A stretch of 45,584 nt of DNA from Sphingobacterium sp. GTDB lineage: Bacteria > Bacteroidota > Bacteroidia > Sphingobacteriales > Sphingobacteriaceae. The stretch spans positions 1 to 45,584 of the forward strand of contig JAQZAZ010000035.1 in assembly GCA_029239355.1 (NCBI GenBank). Direction: 5' to 3'. The notes beneath the pieces are model-generated. The model had not been told where the DNA came from, searched no databases, and saw nothing but the letters and a program-made list of their open reading frames with translations. This document shows, piece by piece, positions 28,301 through 36,460 of this stretch; the first letter of the stretch is position 1, and every line of letters begins with the position of its first letter. A program made the translations under genes and the position numbers.

Positions 28301-28995
28301 GCCAAACCTCCACTCCGATCGAAGGCTACCCCATTGACCAGATCTTTGCCTACCATTGGGCAGGGCTCGATGACAAAGGGAGATCCTTGATCCGCGATGG
28401 TCAGGACAATATTCTGGATTCAGAGGCCTCAACTGATGATTTTCAACCCGATGACCTACGGTATATGGGACGCATGAGTGCCCCTTACTTCGGTGGCTGG
28501 ACAAACACGGTGTCGTACAAGAACTTCAGTTTAACGGCACGTATGACGATGAGTTTTGGGCACAAGGTGCGTTGGAAAGAAGTGAATTCCACACAATATC
28601 CTACAAATACAGCAGGTTTTGATGGCTACCTTCCCAACAGCAAGGCTTTGGTTGACCGTTGGCGCAAACCCGGAGATGAGGCGCATACTGACATACCGGG
28701 AGTCATCAATACCAACCTTAACAGCATACAACGGTTTGAGTACGCCGACATCAATGTCATCGATGCTAGCCATATCCGCCTACAAATGCTTGCGTTGAGC
28801 TACAGCTTTCCAACGAGCGTATTGGGCTATAACAAGGCCATCAAATCTTTGAGCATAGGTGCTACAGCAACCAATCTCGGACTTTTATGGAAGAAGACAA
28901 ATCGGGATATCGACCCAGATTATATGTTTGACGGCAGTTATGGCAGCATGCCACCCGTTACGAGCTATGTTTTCCGCATCAATATGGGATTTTAA
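25369..28995 (+). CDS. STN-domain SusC/RagA-family TonB-dependent transporter (FecA-like signalling)
   Basis: About 1208 residues. I start at ATG 25369 (MYQYFFANEKYQ); an in-frame ATG at 25321 adds 16 residues but lies in a hairpin-forming stretch, and ATG 25462 (MRFQLFCILFLVLF) starts directly at the signal peptide. After the signal (ending ALHGQ) come an STN domain (INLNVKRASLEQILQQVRAQ, YDYVI), a carboxypeptidase-D-like domain (GIVTDTQQKPLAGATVRIKG), a plug with LKDAAAASIWGSRAANGVIV and a barrel ending FRINMGF. The STN domain touches the FecR protein, so this receptor both imports and signals. It pairs with the SusD 5 bp downstream. The substrate is unknown; the M16 peptidase downstream suggests a peptide or protein. 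Confidence 0.93.
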   Translation: MYQYFFANEKYQVNQPTQRPPIFSNFIIKLLMRFQLFCILFLVLFLQTATALHGQNKINLNVKRASLEQILQQVRAQTGYDYVIRPEHSKSFSALTINLSELELNELLALCFQGQSLGFIVRNKTIIVTDNQQQRTINGIVTDTQQKPLAGATVRIKGTNNQTRTNGKGIFVLSNVPSDAILEISYLGYELRQIDLSGTPASNLGPLFVLKQQISALDEVSVMANTGYQKLDPSKATGSLVVIDEKKIQESPALSLMERLEGQIPGVQFDTRTNRILVRSPNTFSSTSSTPLIVIDGFPAMEQQLSSNPTGSGDRLSATSTSAGILNNFNPDDIASITVLKDAAAASIWGSRAANGVIVIETKAGKLGKNSINFSSTLGTSAPPNLHNLRSMNAAEYIDFEKELFDNNFFYDPTSGWRAPNRSDAIMTMFRAKRGEISLAEENSILSQLGQVDNRQQIRDQLLQAAQSQQYNLSFNGAVQGARYYASAVYSKDRPIYRENDANNMSLTFNVENNYFNNKLKVSLGLNHIIQKSKVNGAAIRAISPGTFGLTPYNLLLDENGNSINRYFAFTPQVAQERFESQGYLPWSYNHIDELSLSNDRYDNNLTRFTGQLAYHPLSWLNASLSGSYQKGLRNMESLRDRDSYEMRDLINSGTTISSTGKLIYGVPLGGKYITSNNKTDDYSLRFQLDGSKKFNDIHQIDLFAGSEIRQSQMIGYLQTRYGFDKDTYQSTVINPTVPYKDIYGANKTLNIQDAPINIDRIRYLSYYANAGYTLLEKYFLTSSLRFDDATIIGVDRSKRAKPFWSAGMRWDLHKENFMRALPWINALSWRGSIGTGGSVPRDGTSYTLYSASITDFYTQLPTGSISIPANQLLGWETTRTFNTGLDFSALNSRLTVNLDYYTKRSYGIVASVPYNSTYGWSSLSFNTSNMKSHGIDLSIQGQLIQGANWKWNSALNIAYSNNEVTDDRFPNTLKTPGQTSTPIEGYPIDQIFAYHWAGLDDKGRSLIRDGQDNILDSEASTDDFQPDDLRYMGRMSAPYFGGWTNTVSYKNFSLTARMTMSFGHKVRWKEVNSTQYPTNTAGFDGYLPNSKALVDRWRKPGDEAHTDIPGVINTNLNSIQRFEYADINVIDASHIRLQMLALSYSFPTSVLGYNKAIKSLSIGATATNLGLLWKKTNRDIDPDYMFDGSYGSMPPVTSYVFRINMGF

Positions 28996-29000
28996 GAATT

Positions 29001-30386
29001 ATGAACATGAAAAACAAGATTATCACCTTCAGCCTTGCCACCATATTCGTTTCCAGCCTGGTTTCCTGCCGGAAGTTTGTGGAGATAGACCTGGTCGGCA
29101 AACGTGAACTAAAATACACTCAGGACTATCAGAGCCTGCTTAATAACAGTACCTCAGTGGAAAAATCGTACTACTGGCCTGTATTGGCCAGCGACGATAT
29201 CTATGGATCGGATGAGGCCTATCTCAATACACTTTTACTGACCGACGCCAATGCCTATTGCTGGAAAAGTGATCTTGTGGGAGACAATAATGAGGATCCA
29301 GACTGGGCGGACCAATACCAGCAGATTTATCTCTTCAATCAGGTCGCAACCGAGATTATGGACAGTCAGGGCGGAACGGATGCCCAAAAGAAAAATATAT
29401 TGGCCCAGGCTAAGGTACATCGTGCACTCAATTATTTCAACCTTGTCAACAGCTATGCAAAGCAGTATAACGCTTCAAGTGCCAATACCGATCTGGGGGT
29501 ACCCCTATTGACGAGTCCTGATCTTTACGCCAACCTAGCCCGTAAATCGGTTGAAACAGTATACAAGCAGATTATTGAAGACCTCAGTTCGGCTATTCCG
29601 GACCTCCCGGAACAGGCCAACTTTAATATACTCGCATCCCGATCAGCTGCTGAAGGCATCCTGGCACGCGTTTATCTACAGATGCGCAACTATGGGAAAG
29701 CCCTGCAATATGCCGATCTAGTACTTGCCAGGCCACACTATAAACTGATTGATCTCAAACAGTACAAAGCGGCACCAAACAGCTACCCCAATATCCTGGA
29801 CGATACGGAAGAGATTTTTATAAAAAGCTTACGTAATTCATTCCCCACATTGTCTTTAAACCCCGAGTTACTGGCGCTGTTTGAGCCGGGTGACCTCCGT
29901 GCTACCCTCTTTACTGTTGACGGCAGCGTATTCACATGGACCCCATTTCAGGGCAAAGCCTACAACAAACATCGCATTATATCGGCCAATGCTAAAATTA
30001 CCAATGGCCCTACGCTTCCAGAGATGATGCTGATCAAAGCAGAAGCCTTGGCCCGGGATAACGGTCGTTTTGCTGAAGCCGTGACAGTATTGAACAACCT
30101 CCGAAGCAATCGCTTTGAAGACAAGGCCTATAAACCGTTACAGATTACCGATCAACAGGCTATCCTCAAGCTCGTCATCAACGAACGACGAAAAGAACTG
30201 ATGGGAAAGGGTTTACGCTGGTTTGACCAGAAGCGCCTCGCAGCGGAACCTGGTTTTGTCAATACACAGACACGTACTTACAAAGGCGAGTCATTCACCC
30301 TGACACCCAACAGCAATCGGTATGTCCTGCCTATTGCATCCAAATACATTGTTTTAAATCCTGAAATCATTCAAAATCCAAGGTAA
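29001..30386 (+). CDS. RagB/SusD-family lipoprotein
   Basis: A 461-residue outer-membrane lipoprotein with a signal ending at lipobox Cys23 (SSLVSCRKF), followed by VEIDLVGKRELKY. SusD features include the TPR-like repeats and the C-terminal LPEMMLIKAEALARDNGRFA and NERRKELMGKGLRWFDQKRL blocks. A second ATG at 29007 (MKNKIITF) could also be the start. It is the surface partner of the STN-SusC directly upstream. It is followed by 130 bp with two inverted repeats before the ABC genes, so expression may drop here. Confidence 0.93.
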   Translation: MNMKNKIITFSLATIFVSSLVSCRKFVEIDLVGKRELKYTQDYQSLLNNSTSVEKSYYWPVLASDDIYGSDEAYLNTLLLTDANAYCWKSDLVGDNNEDPDWADQYQQIYLFNQVATEIMDSQGGTDAQKKNILAQAKVHRALNYFNLVNSYAKQYNASSANTDLGVPLLTSPDLYANLARKSVETVYKQIIEDLSSAIPDLPEQANFNILASRSAAEGILARVYLQMRNYGKALQYADLVLARPHYKLIDLKQYKAAPNSYPNILDDTEEIFIKSLRNSFPTLSLNPELLALFEPGDLRATLFTVDGSVFTWTPFQGKAYNKHRIISANAKITNGPTLPEMMLIKAEALARDNGRFAEAVTVLNNLRSNRFEDKAYKPLQITDQQAILKLVINERRKELMGKGLRWFDQKRLAAEPGFVNTQTRTYKGESFTLTPNSNRYVLPIASKYIVLNPEIIQNPR

Positions 30387-30450
30387 CAAAAGCATTATAA
30401 ATATGATCCCCTACTGCTAACGGGCGTACGAAGTATTTCCGCTGGTAGCA

Positions 30451-30484
30451 GACACGGTGTCCATGGCAACAGAAACACCGTGTC
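30451..30484 (+). terminator. Hairpin between the SusD and ABC-transporter genes
   Basis: A perfect 10-bp inverted repeat GACACGGTGT / ACACCGTGTC (30451-30460 and 30475-30484) with a 14-base loop. A second, imperfect stem lies just upstream (CTGCTA near 30408 with TAGCAG near 30446). No T-run follows, so it may attenuate or stabilise rather than fully stop transcription. It also shows that the GTG at 30457 is not the start of the ABC gene. Confidence 0.55.
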
Positions 30485-30516
30485 CTGGGATTACTCATAC
30501 CAAATTTAACGATAAC

Positions 30517-31461
30517 ATGAGCACAGCAAACGACACTCCCATTGTTCAGGTAGTAGATCTTTCCCATCGGTACAACGTCCAATGGGCTATTCGGGACATT
30601 AATTTTGAAGTACAAAAAAATGGCATCTATGGACTATTAGGAGCCAATGGAGCGGGAAAATCCACGACCATGAATATCATGTGCGGGGTAGTGAACCAGT
30701 CCCATGGTGAAGTCTATATCCGGGGCATCAGCATGGCACAGAACCCTGTAGAGGCGAAAAAACACATTGGCTTTCTTCCCCAACAGCCACCTTTGCTACC
30801 CGAGTTGACAGTAGAGGAATATCTGAGTCATACAGCCAATTTACGTCTGATGGCACCCGAAAAAATCCCTGCCGCCGTCGAACGCGTACTTTCAAAGTGC
30901 AGCATTGCACATTTCCGCCATCGGCTGCTTAAAAACCTGTCCGGTGGCTACCAGCAACGGGTAGGAATAGCACAAGCGATTATCCATGAGCCTGATTTTG
31001 TGGTACTGGATGAGCCAACCAATGGCCTTGACCCCAACCAGATCCTCGATATCCGGCACCTGATCCGGGAGATCGCAACAGAACGAACCGTGGTGCTCTC
31101 CACGCACATCCTCCAAGAAGTACAGGCCCTCTGTGACCATATCTGGATGATTCATGAAGGCCGTATGATATTTTCGGGTTCACTTGAAGAATTTGACAAC
31201 CAGGTTGCTCCCAATAGCGTTGTAGTCAGCCTAATATCTCCGCCATCCATAGAGGCATTTCAGCAACTTCCCGGTTTTGTTGATATGGAGCCATTGGGCA
31301 ATATTAAGTTTCGAATACGCTCGACCAACACACAGGAACTCGTCGAAGCGTTAGTTGAAAAAAGCGTACAGGAAAAGTGGAATCTGATCGAGATCTATTC
31401 TGAAAAAAGTTCGCTTGAAACCGTATTTGCCGAAATGACCCGAAAAAAAAGAAAAGTATAA
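30517..31461 (+). CDS. ABC transporter ATP-binding protein (GldA-type)
   Basis: A 314-residue ATPase. It has Walker A GANGAGKST (42-50), a Q-loop in FLPQQPPLLP, the signature LSGGYQQ (141-147), Walker B FVVLDE (161-166) and the switch His in STHIL. A C-terminal extension of about 80 residues is typical of ABC-2 exporter ATPases such as GldA, CcmA or drug exporters. I start at ATG 30517, after the upstream hairpin. It is 12 bp upstream of the membrane component and presumably powers it. The transported substrate is unknown; the operon joins it to a SusC/SusD pair and an M16 peptidase. Confidence 0.93.
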   Translation: MSTANDTPIVQVVDLSHRYNVQWAIRDINFEVQKNGIYGLLGANGAGKSTTMNIMCGVVNQSHGEVYIRGISMAQNPVEAKKHIGFLPQQPPLLPELTVEEYLSHTANLRLMAPEKIPAAVERVLSKCSIAHFRHRLLKNLSGGYQQRVGIAQAIIHEPDFVVLDEPTNGLDPNQILDIRHLIREIATERTVVLSTHILQEVQALCDHIWMIHEGRMIFSGSLEEFDNQVAPNSVVVSLISPPSIEAFQQLPGFVDMEPLGNIKFRIRSTNTQELVEALVEKSVQEKWNLIEIYSEKSSLETVFAEMTRKKRKV

Positions 31462-31473
31462 TTCAATCCAAAC

Positions 31474-33771
31474 ATGAAAACGACGTTAAAAATAGCAAAA
31501 ACAGAGCTACAGGTACTTTTTTACTCACCTGTCGCATGGCTTGTCCTGATGATCTTTACCTTTCAGATAGGCTATTTATTTTCCGCCTCCTACGCCGGCA
31601 TGGTCCAACTACAGTCGATGAAAATTGACCTTGTCAATGCAACTGAAAGCCTATTTTCATCTGCTTGGGGCGGTATCTATCCAAAGGTACAATCCTATCT
31701 CTACCTCTACATGCCTTTATTGACCATGAGCATTATGAGCCGGGAGTATAGCAGTGGTTCCATCAAATTATTGTACTCCTCGCCGATCACCAACAGTCAG
31801 ATTATTCTCGGCAAATATATTGCGCTGCTACTTTTTGGGCTTGTCCTCACCCTATCGGTATCAATTCTGGTCTTTTTTACAATGGGTACCGTGGTTCATG
31901 CTGATATCGGTCCAATGATGACAGGCCTACTTGGGCTTTTCCTATTGTTGTCGGCCTATGCTGCCGTGGGTCTTTTTATGTCTTCATTGACCAGCTATAA
32001 CATTGTCGCTGCCATTGGTACACTCTGTGTATTTGCGATGATGAACTTTGCACGGGGCCTATGGCAAGACATTCCCTTTGTTCGTGAGATTACCTACTGG
32101 CTGGCAATCAATGGTCGGGCTGACACCTTCATTGCAGGTTTGATCACGACCGAAGATATACTTTACTTTATCCTTGTTAACATACTGTTTGTTAGCTATT
32201 CTATATTTCGGCTTCAGGCCATCAGAAAGAAGCAGTCAGCAGGCAAAAACCTGCTAAAATTTGGAGGTATCACCCTTGCGATATTCTTTATCGGATACCT
32301 AACCACCCTGCCTTTTGTCAAATTGTACTATGACAGCACCTATCGAAAGAGCAATACGCTGCGCCCTAGTAGCCAGGCCATCATGGCCAAACTGAATGGC
32401 GGATTTAAGATCACTACCTACGTCAATATGCTGGATGGAAACAGTTTTATCGGCTTACCTTCCTCGTATAAAAGCGACGTCGGTTCATTTGAAAAATATA
32501 TCCGTTTCAAGCCCGAAATAGAAATGGAATACGTCTATTACTACCACCAGACCGAAAACCCCATTCTTGACAGACAGTTTCCAAAGCTCAATACCGAACA
32601 GCGCTTAGACACCTTACGGAAATTCAATAAATGGAATTTTGAGATCCTACCCTACGATGCGATCAAAAAAGAGGTAGACCTCTCTTCTGAAAACTATCGT
32701 TTTGTCCGTGTACTGGAGCGTGAAAATGGGCGAAAGACCTTTCTACGTGTTTACGATGACATGCAACGCGTTCCGTTCGAATCCGAAATCAGCGCAGCCA
32801 TCAAACGTCTGGTCATGGATGAATTACCGGTGGTGGGTTTTGTAGCAGGCCATGGGGAGCGCAACAGCAATTCTACACAGGATCGTGGTTATAAAACCAT
32901 CACCCAAGAAAAAACTTTCCGTTACTCAATGATCAACCAAGGGTTTGATTTCAAAGAAATTGACCTTTCAAAGCCCGTTCCCGAAAATATCAATATCTTG
33001 ATTATTGCCGAACCACGCCAGGCCTATAATGACCAGGAGTTATCCAACCTTCATTCTTATATCGCCAGCGGCCGCAATATGATGCTTGCCGGAGAGCCGG
33101 GACAGGAAGCTATTTTCAATCGCATCGCATCACCATTGGGCGTTACGTTGGAACCTGGCGTGCTGGTCAAAAAGCAAGACGCCCTGCAGCCAGACCTGCT
33201 GACACTCAAACCAACCAAGGCCGGTGAGGACTTTTCCTATTACCTTAAACCAATGACCCGCCGCGAAGAAGTCGTCACGATGTCCGGCACCGCTGGTATC
33301 CTGGTATCGCCACAGTCAACATTCCAATCCAAAGTGCTCTTTGCCTCGGATAGCACGGGCAGCTGGAATGAGCTTGAAAACCTCAACTTTATTGATAGTA
33401 CACCGTTGCTCAACACAGCCGTTGGAGAGCGTGAAGGAAGCCGCCCAACTGTGGTGGCGCTATCCCGAAAAGTAGGTAAAAAGGAACAAAAAATACTGGT
33501 TACCGGAGATGCGGACTGGATCAGCAACAGCGAGCTGTTCATCAAACGCAATCAGGTCAATGCATCCAACTTTTCTTTGGTAAGCGCAGCTTTCTCCTGG
33601 CTTAGTGATGGCGAAGTGCCTGTGGATATGCGCCTACCCGATTCAATTGATAAAAGCCTACGGATTGGCGAAAGCAGCTGGACATACTTCGAATTGCTCA
33701 TCAAATGCATCATACCACTGGGGATGTTAAGTGCCGGTATCATTATCTGGATCAGAAGAAGGGGGCGTTAA
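31474..33771 (+). CDS. ABC-2 permease fused to GldG-type auxiliary domain (GldF-GldG fusion)
   Basis: A 765-residue inner-membrane protein joining two normally separate parts. Residues 1-250 form an ABC-2 permease with about six helices and the loop MSREYSSGSIKLLYSSPITN typical of GldF/CcmB-like permeases. A linking helix (about 265-285) leads into a long periplasmic region (about 290-730; LRPSSQAIMAKLNGGFKITT, the FVAGHGERNS block, ILIIAEPRQAYND) of the GldG/ABC_transp_aux type. A C-terminal helix (about 735-758) ends in RRRGR. It should form a transporter with the upstream ATPase. Gliding motility itself is not implied, because no other gld genes are here. It ends 2 bp before the first MutS-like gene. 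Confidence 0.9.
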   Translation: MKTTLKIAKTELQVLFYSPVAWLVLMIFTFQIGYLFSASYAGMVQLQSMKIDLVNATESLFSSAWGGIYPKVQSYLYLYMPLLTMSIMSREYSSGSIKLLYSSPITNSQIILGKYIALLLFGLVLTLSVSILVFFTMGTVVHADIGPMMTGLLGLFLLLSAYAAVGLFMSSLTSYNIVAAIGTLCVFAMMNFARGLWQDIPFVREITYWLAINGRADTFIAGLITTEDILYFILVNILFVSYSIFRLQAIRKKQSAGKNLLKFGGITLAIFFIGYLTTLPFVKLYYDSTYRKSNTLRPSSQAIMAKLNGGFKITTYVNMLDGNSFIGLPSSYKSDVGSFEKYIRFKPEIEMEYVYYYHQTENPILDRQFPKLNTEQRLDTLRKFNKWNFEILPYDAIKKEVDLSSENYRFVRVLERENGRKTFLRVYDDMQRVPFESEISAAIKRLVMDELPVVGFVAGHGERNSNSTQDRGYKTITQEKTFRYSMINQGFDFKEIDLSKPVPENINILIIAEPRQAYNDQELSNLHSYIASGRNMMLAGEPGQEAIFNRIASPLGVTLEPGVLVKKQDALQPDLLTLKPTKAGEDFSYYLKPMTRREEVVTMSGTAGILVSPQSTFQSKVLFASDSTGSWNELENLNFIDSTPLLNTAVGEREGSRPTVVALSRKVGKKEQKILVTGDADWISNSELFIKRNQVNASNFSLVSAAFSWLSDGEVPVDMRLPDSIDKSLRIGESSWTYFELLIKCIIPLGMLSAGIIIWIRRRGR

Positions 33772-33773
33772 TT

Positions 33774-35111
33774 ATGGGATTATTGATAGACAAACAGACC
33801 CGGGACGACCTCTCGATCTTTGCCGCTAGAGGAACAGAATCCATCTTTGGCCTCTATAACAAAACGGCCACCTCCGGCGGAGCCGAACTACTGGAAGAAT
33901 GGTTCAATTATCCACTTTCAGATGCTAATGCCATTGGCAAACGTACTGCTACCATCCATTATTTTATGGAGCAGGCAATGCAATTTCCTTTCCAGTCCAG
34001 TTGGTTTGACGAGGCTTTATTTTATCTGGATATGGCCGATGAACGTAGCCGTCTACAGACGGGAAATCTGACTTTGAAAGAACGTTTCCAGCAATTTGTC
34101 GGTGGCGATACCGATTACAAAAAAGTGGTTTCCGGGATAATTGCCTGCAGCAAAATCATACACTGCTGGAAAGATCTTATGCGTTCCAGCACGGGCACTG
34201 AAATTAGCTTTCGAGAAGAACAAAAAACATGGGCGCTCAAATTTGAGAACAGTGGGATTGACCAGATCCCGCTGCTCAAAGAAAAAGAGCCGCTAAAGCG
34301 TGAGACGGTCATCCAGTATGACACGATCCTCCGCTTCGAAGAAAAAGACCGCTTACTGAATATCCTTCGCGATATCTATACCTTTGATGTTTATCTCAGT
34401 GTCGCCCAGGTGGCCAATGAGCGACAATTCGTTATGCCCCTTGTCGACAGCAGTATCGATCAACAGCTGATCTATGAGGGTGTCTTTCATCCACTGGTCA
34501 GGAATGCCAAAGGCAACGACCATAAGATGGACAGTTTACACAATATCACCTTCCTGACCGGAGCCAATATGGCCGGGAAATCTACCTTTATGAAATCTTT
34601 GGGTATCGCACTCTATCTGGCGCATATCGGTTTTCCGGTGCCGGCAAAACGGCTCGTATTCAGTCCCCGGGACGGGATTTTCACCTCGATCAACCTGCCC
34701 GACAATATCGCGATGGGCTATAGCCATTTTTTTGCCGAGGTGCTGCGCATCAAAAAGGTCGCTCAGCAGCTTGCTGAAGGGCGCCGGCTTTTTGTCATTT
34801 TCGATGAGATGTTTCGAGGCACCAATGTCAAGGATGCCTTTGAAGGTACCGTTGAAGTGGTATCGAGATTATACCATCACCCAAGATGTCAATTTGTGCT
34901 ATCTACCCATATTCTTGAAGCCGGCGAGCAGCTGATGCAGGGATATCCCGATATCAAATTTGTCTTTTTACCCACAACCATGCTACAAGGCAAGCCAAGC
35001 TACAGCTATCAGCTGCACCAGGGTATCTCGGCAGACAGGCACGGCATGATCATTATAGAAAATGAAGGCATCATTGATTTATTAACCTCTCAAAAACAAA
35101 CGGGCGCATGA
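33774..35111 (+). CDS. MutS-like ATPase without mismatch-recognition domain (first of tandem pair)
   Basis: A 445-residue protein starting MGLLIDKQTRDDLSIF. The first 230 residues look like the MutS lever/core region. The C-terminal ATPase domain has Walker A TGANMAGKST (K269), Walker B FVIFDE (D344, E345) followed by MFRGTN, and STHIL, all close to MutS domain V. It lacks the N-terminal mismatch-binding and connector domains and is about half the length of MutS, so a mismatch-repair role is unlikely. It begins 2 bp after the permease and overlaps the next gene by 4 bp (ATGA), implying coupled translation. Its function in a transport operon is unknown. The start at 33774 is preferred over 33705, which overlaps the permease. 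Confidence 0.9.
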   Translation: MGLLIDKQTRDDLSIFAARGTESIFGLYNKTATSGGAELLEEWFNYPLSDANAIGKRTATIHYFMEQAMQFPFQSSWFDEALFYLDMADERSRLQTGNLTLKERFQQFVGGDTDYKKVVSGIIACSKIIHCWKDLMRSSTGTEISFREEQKTWALKFENSGIDQIPLLKEKEPLKRETVIQYDTILRFEEKDRLLNILRDIYTFDVYLSVAQVANERQFVMPLVDSSIDQQLIYEGVFHPLVRNAKGNDHKMDSLHNITFLTGANMAGKSTFMKSLGIALYLAHIGFPVPAKRLVFSPRDGIFTSINLPDNIAMGYSHFFAEVLRIKKVAQQLAEGRRLFVIFDEMFRGTNVKDAFEGTVEVVSRLYHHPRCQFVLSTHILEAGEQLMQGYPDIKFVFLPTTMLQGKPSYSYQLHQGISADRHGMIIIENEGIIDLLTSQKQTGA

Positions 35112-36457
35112 GTTTCATCATTGATAAACAAACACTTCAGGATCTCAATATTTCCGGGAAATATAAACGCGATTCCATCTTTTCACTTTACAATAAGACC
35201 GAGACCTTTGGTGGGGAGCTGCTGCTAGAAAAACTGTTTCAGCAACCTTTTACCAACCCTGATGCCATTGATCGACAGGCAGCGCTGGTTTCATTTTTCA
35301 GGAGTTTACAGCACACCTTTCAGATCAACGCCGATGATCTGGATATTGCGCAGAGTTTTACCAACAGCTATTCAGATCAGGGCTTTGCCTTGACCCTCGC
35401 CTATGCCGGCCGCCGCAAGCTGCTGGCCAGCCTGGGTTTAAAAGAAGAAAAAAAATACCTGGAGTCCGGTATCCGGGCCACCCTACGGATTATGCTTCAT
35501 CTGGCCGGTTATCTATCCGAACTTCAACAGCAGGACAACCGGGGCCAGCTCGTAGGAAGCATCTTTGAGCAATCGTGGTTGCGCGCAGAATATGAACAGC
35601 TGTTGCAGCTACAGCAGAAAATCGAATCCCATCCGGAGGGTATCCCCCTTACTTTGGCCGCTAGCTGTGATTATCAGTTGCGGCACAAGTGGTCCAAAGA
35701 GATCCAGCAAAGCCTCTCGGCCATCTATCACATCGACCTTTATCAATCCATTGCCTCCGTGGCCAATGCACGGGGTTTTGTGCGGGCCGAAGTCCTTCCA
35801 GCAGAAAGACAACATATTCTGCTCGAAAACGTCTATCATCCAACCATTCCCAATGCTGTTGGCAATGACCTGCTGTTTGATGCCGAGAAGAATCTCATCT
35901 TTCTAACCGGAGCAAATATGGCGGGCAAATCCACCTACATGAAGAGCTTTGGCATTGCCATTTACCTTGCCCACCTCGGCCTTCCGGTACCTGCCAACAG
36001 GATGCAATTTTCCGTGAAAGAGGGCTTGTACAGTTCCATCAACGTATCTGACGACATCGATATGGGCCATAGCCACTATTATGCAGAGGTGCTCCGCGTC
36101 AAAAAGGTGGCCGAGTATGTCAACCAACGTAAAAATATGGTTGTCATTTTTGATGAACTCTTTAAGGGGACGAATGTCAAGGATGCTTTTGAAGCCACCC
36201 TGACGGTTACCCGCGCATTCCAGCAGCACCACAATTGCCAGTACCTGATATCCACACATATTGTTGAGGTAGGCCAGCAGCTACAGCAGGAAGATGGTAC
36301 GGTTCAGTTTGTCTTTATGCCTACCCAGATGCGCGGACAGGTCCCCTATTACACTTACCGGTCCGAACTAGGGATCAGCAGTGACAAACATGGTATGGTA
36401 CTGATCCAGAAAGAAAAAGTACTTGAATTATTAGAACAAAACAGCAAAAACAGTTAA
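35108..36457 (+). CDS. MutS-like ATPase without mismatch-recognition domain (second of tandem pair)
   Basis: A 449-residue paralogue of the preceding gene. Both begin with an IDKQT-x-x-DL stretch and share SIF-x-LYNKT-x-T-x-GG. Walker A is TGANMAGKST (K274), Walker B VVIFDELFKGTN, then STHIV. Their central parts are clearly diverged, so duplication is old and the two may form a heterodimer, as MutS proteins dimerise through this domain. It lacks mismatch-recognition and clamp-type N-terminal domains. It overlaps the first copy by 4 bp and ends 3 bp before the peptidase gene. Confidence 0.9.
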   Translation: MSFIIDKQTLQDLNISGKYKRDSIFSLYNKTETFGGELLLEKLFQQPFTNPDAIDRQAALVSFFRSLQHTFQINADDLDIAQSFTNSYSDQGFALTLAYAGRRKLLASLGLKEEKKYLESGIRATLRIMLHLAGYLSELQQQDNRGQLVGSIFEQSWLRAEYEQLLQLQQKIESHPEGIPLTLAASCDYQLRHKWSKEIQQSLSAIYHIDLYQSIASVANARGFVRAEVLPAERQHILLENVYHPTIPNAVGNDLLFDAEKNLIFLTGANMAGKSTYMKSFGIAIYLAHLGLPVPANRMQFSVKEGLYSSINVSDDIDMGHSHYYAEVLRVKKVAEYVNQRKNMVVIFDELFKGTNVKDAFEATLTVTRAFQQHHNCQYLISTHIVEVGQQLQQEDGTVQFVFMPTQMRGQVPYYTYRSELGISSDKHGMVLIQKEKVLELLEQNSKNS

Positions 36458-36460
36458 AAC

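Noticed and set aside
30457..30516. GTG start adding 20 residues to the ABC ATPase
   Set aside because: The extension lies across a perfect hairpin; the ATG at 30517 directly precedes the conserved N-terminus.
31474..33771. Evidence of gliding motility
   Set aside because: Only GldA/F/G-type transporter parts are present; no gldK-N, sprA or adhesin genes are seen.
33774..36457. Annotation of the pair as DNA mismatch repair MutS
   Set aside because: Both lack the mismatch-recognition and connector domains and are half the size of MutS; only the ATPase core is shared.
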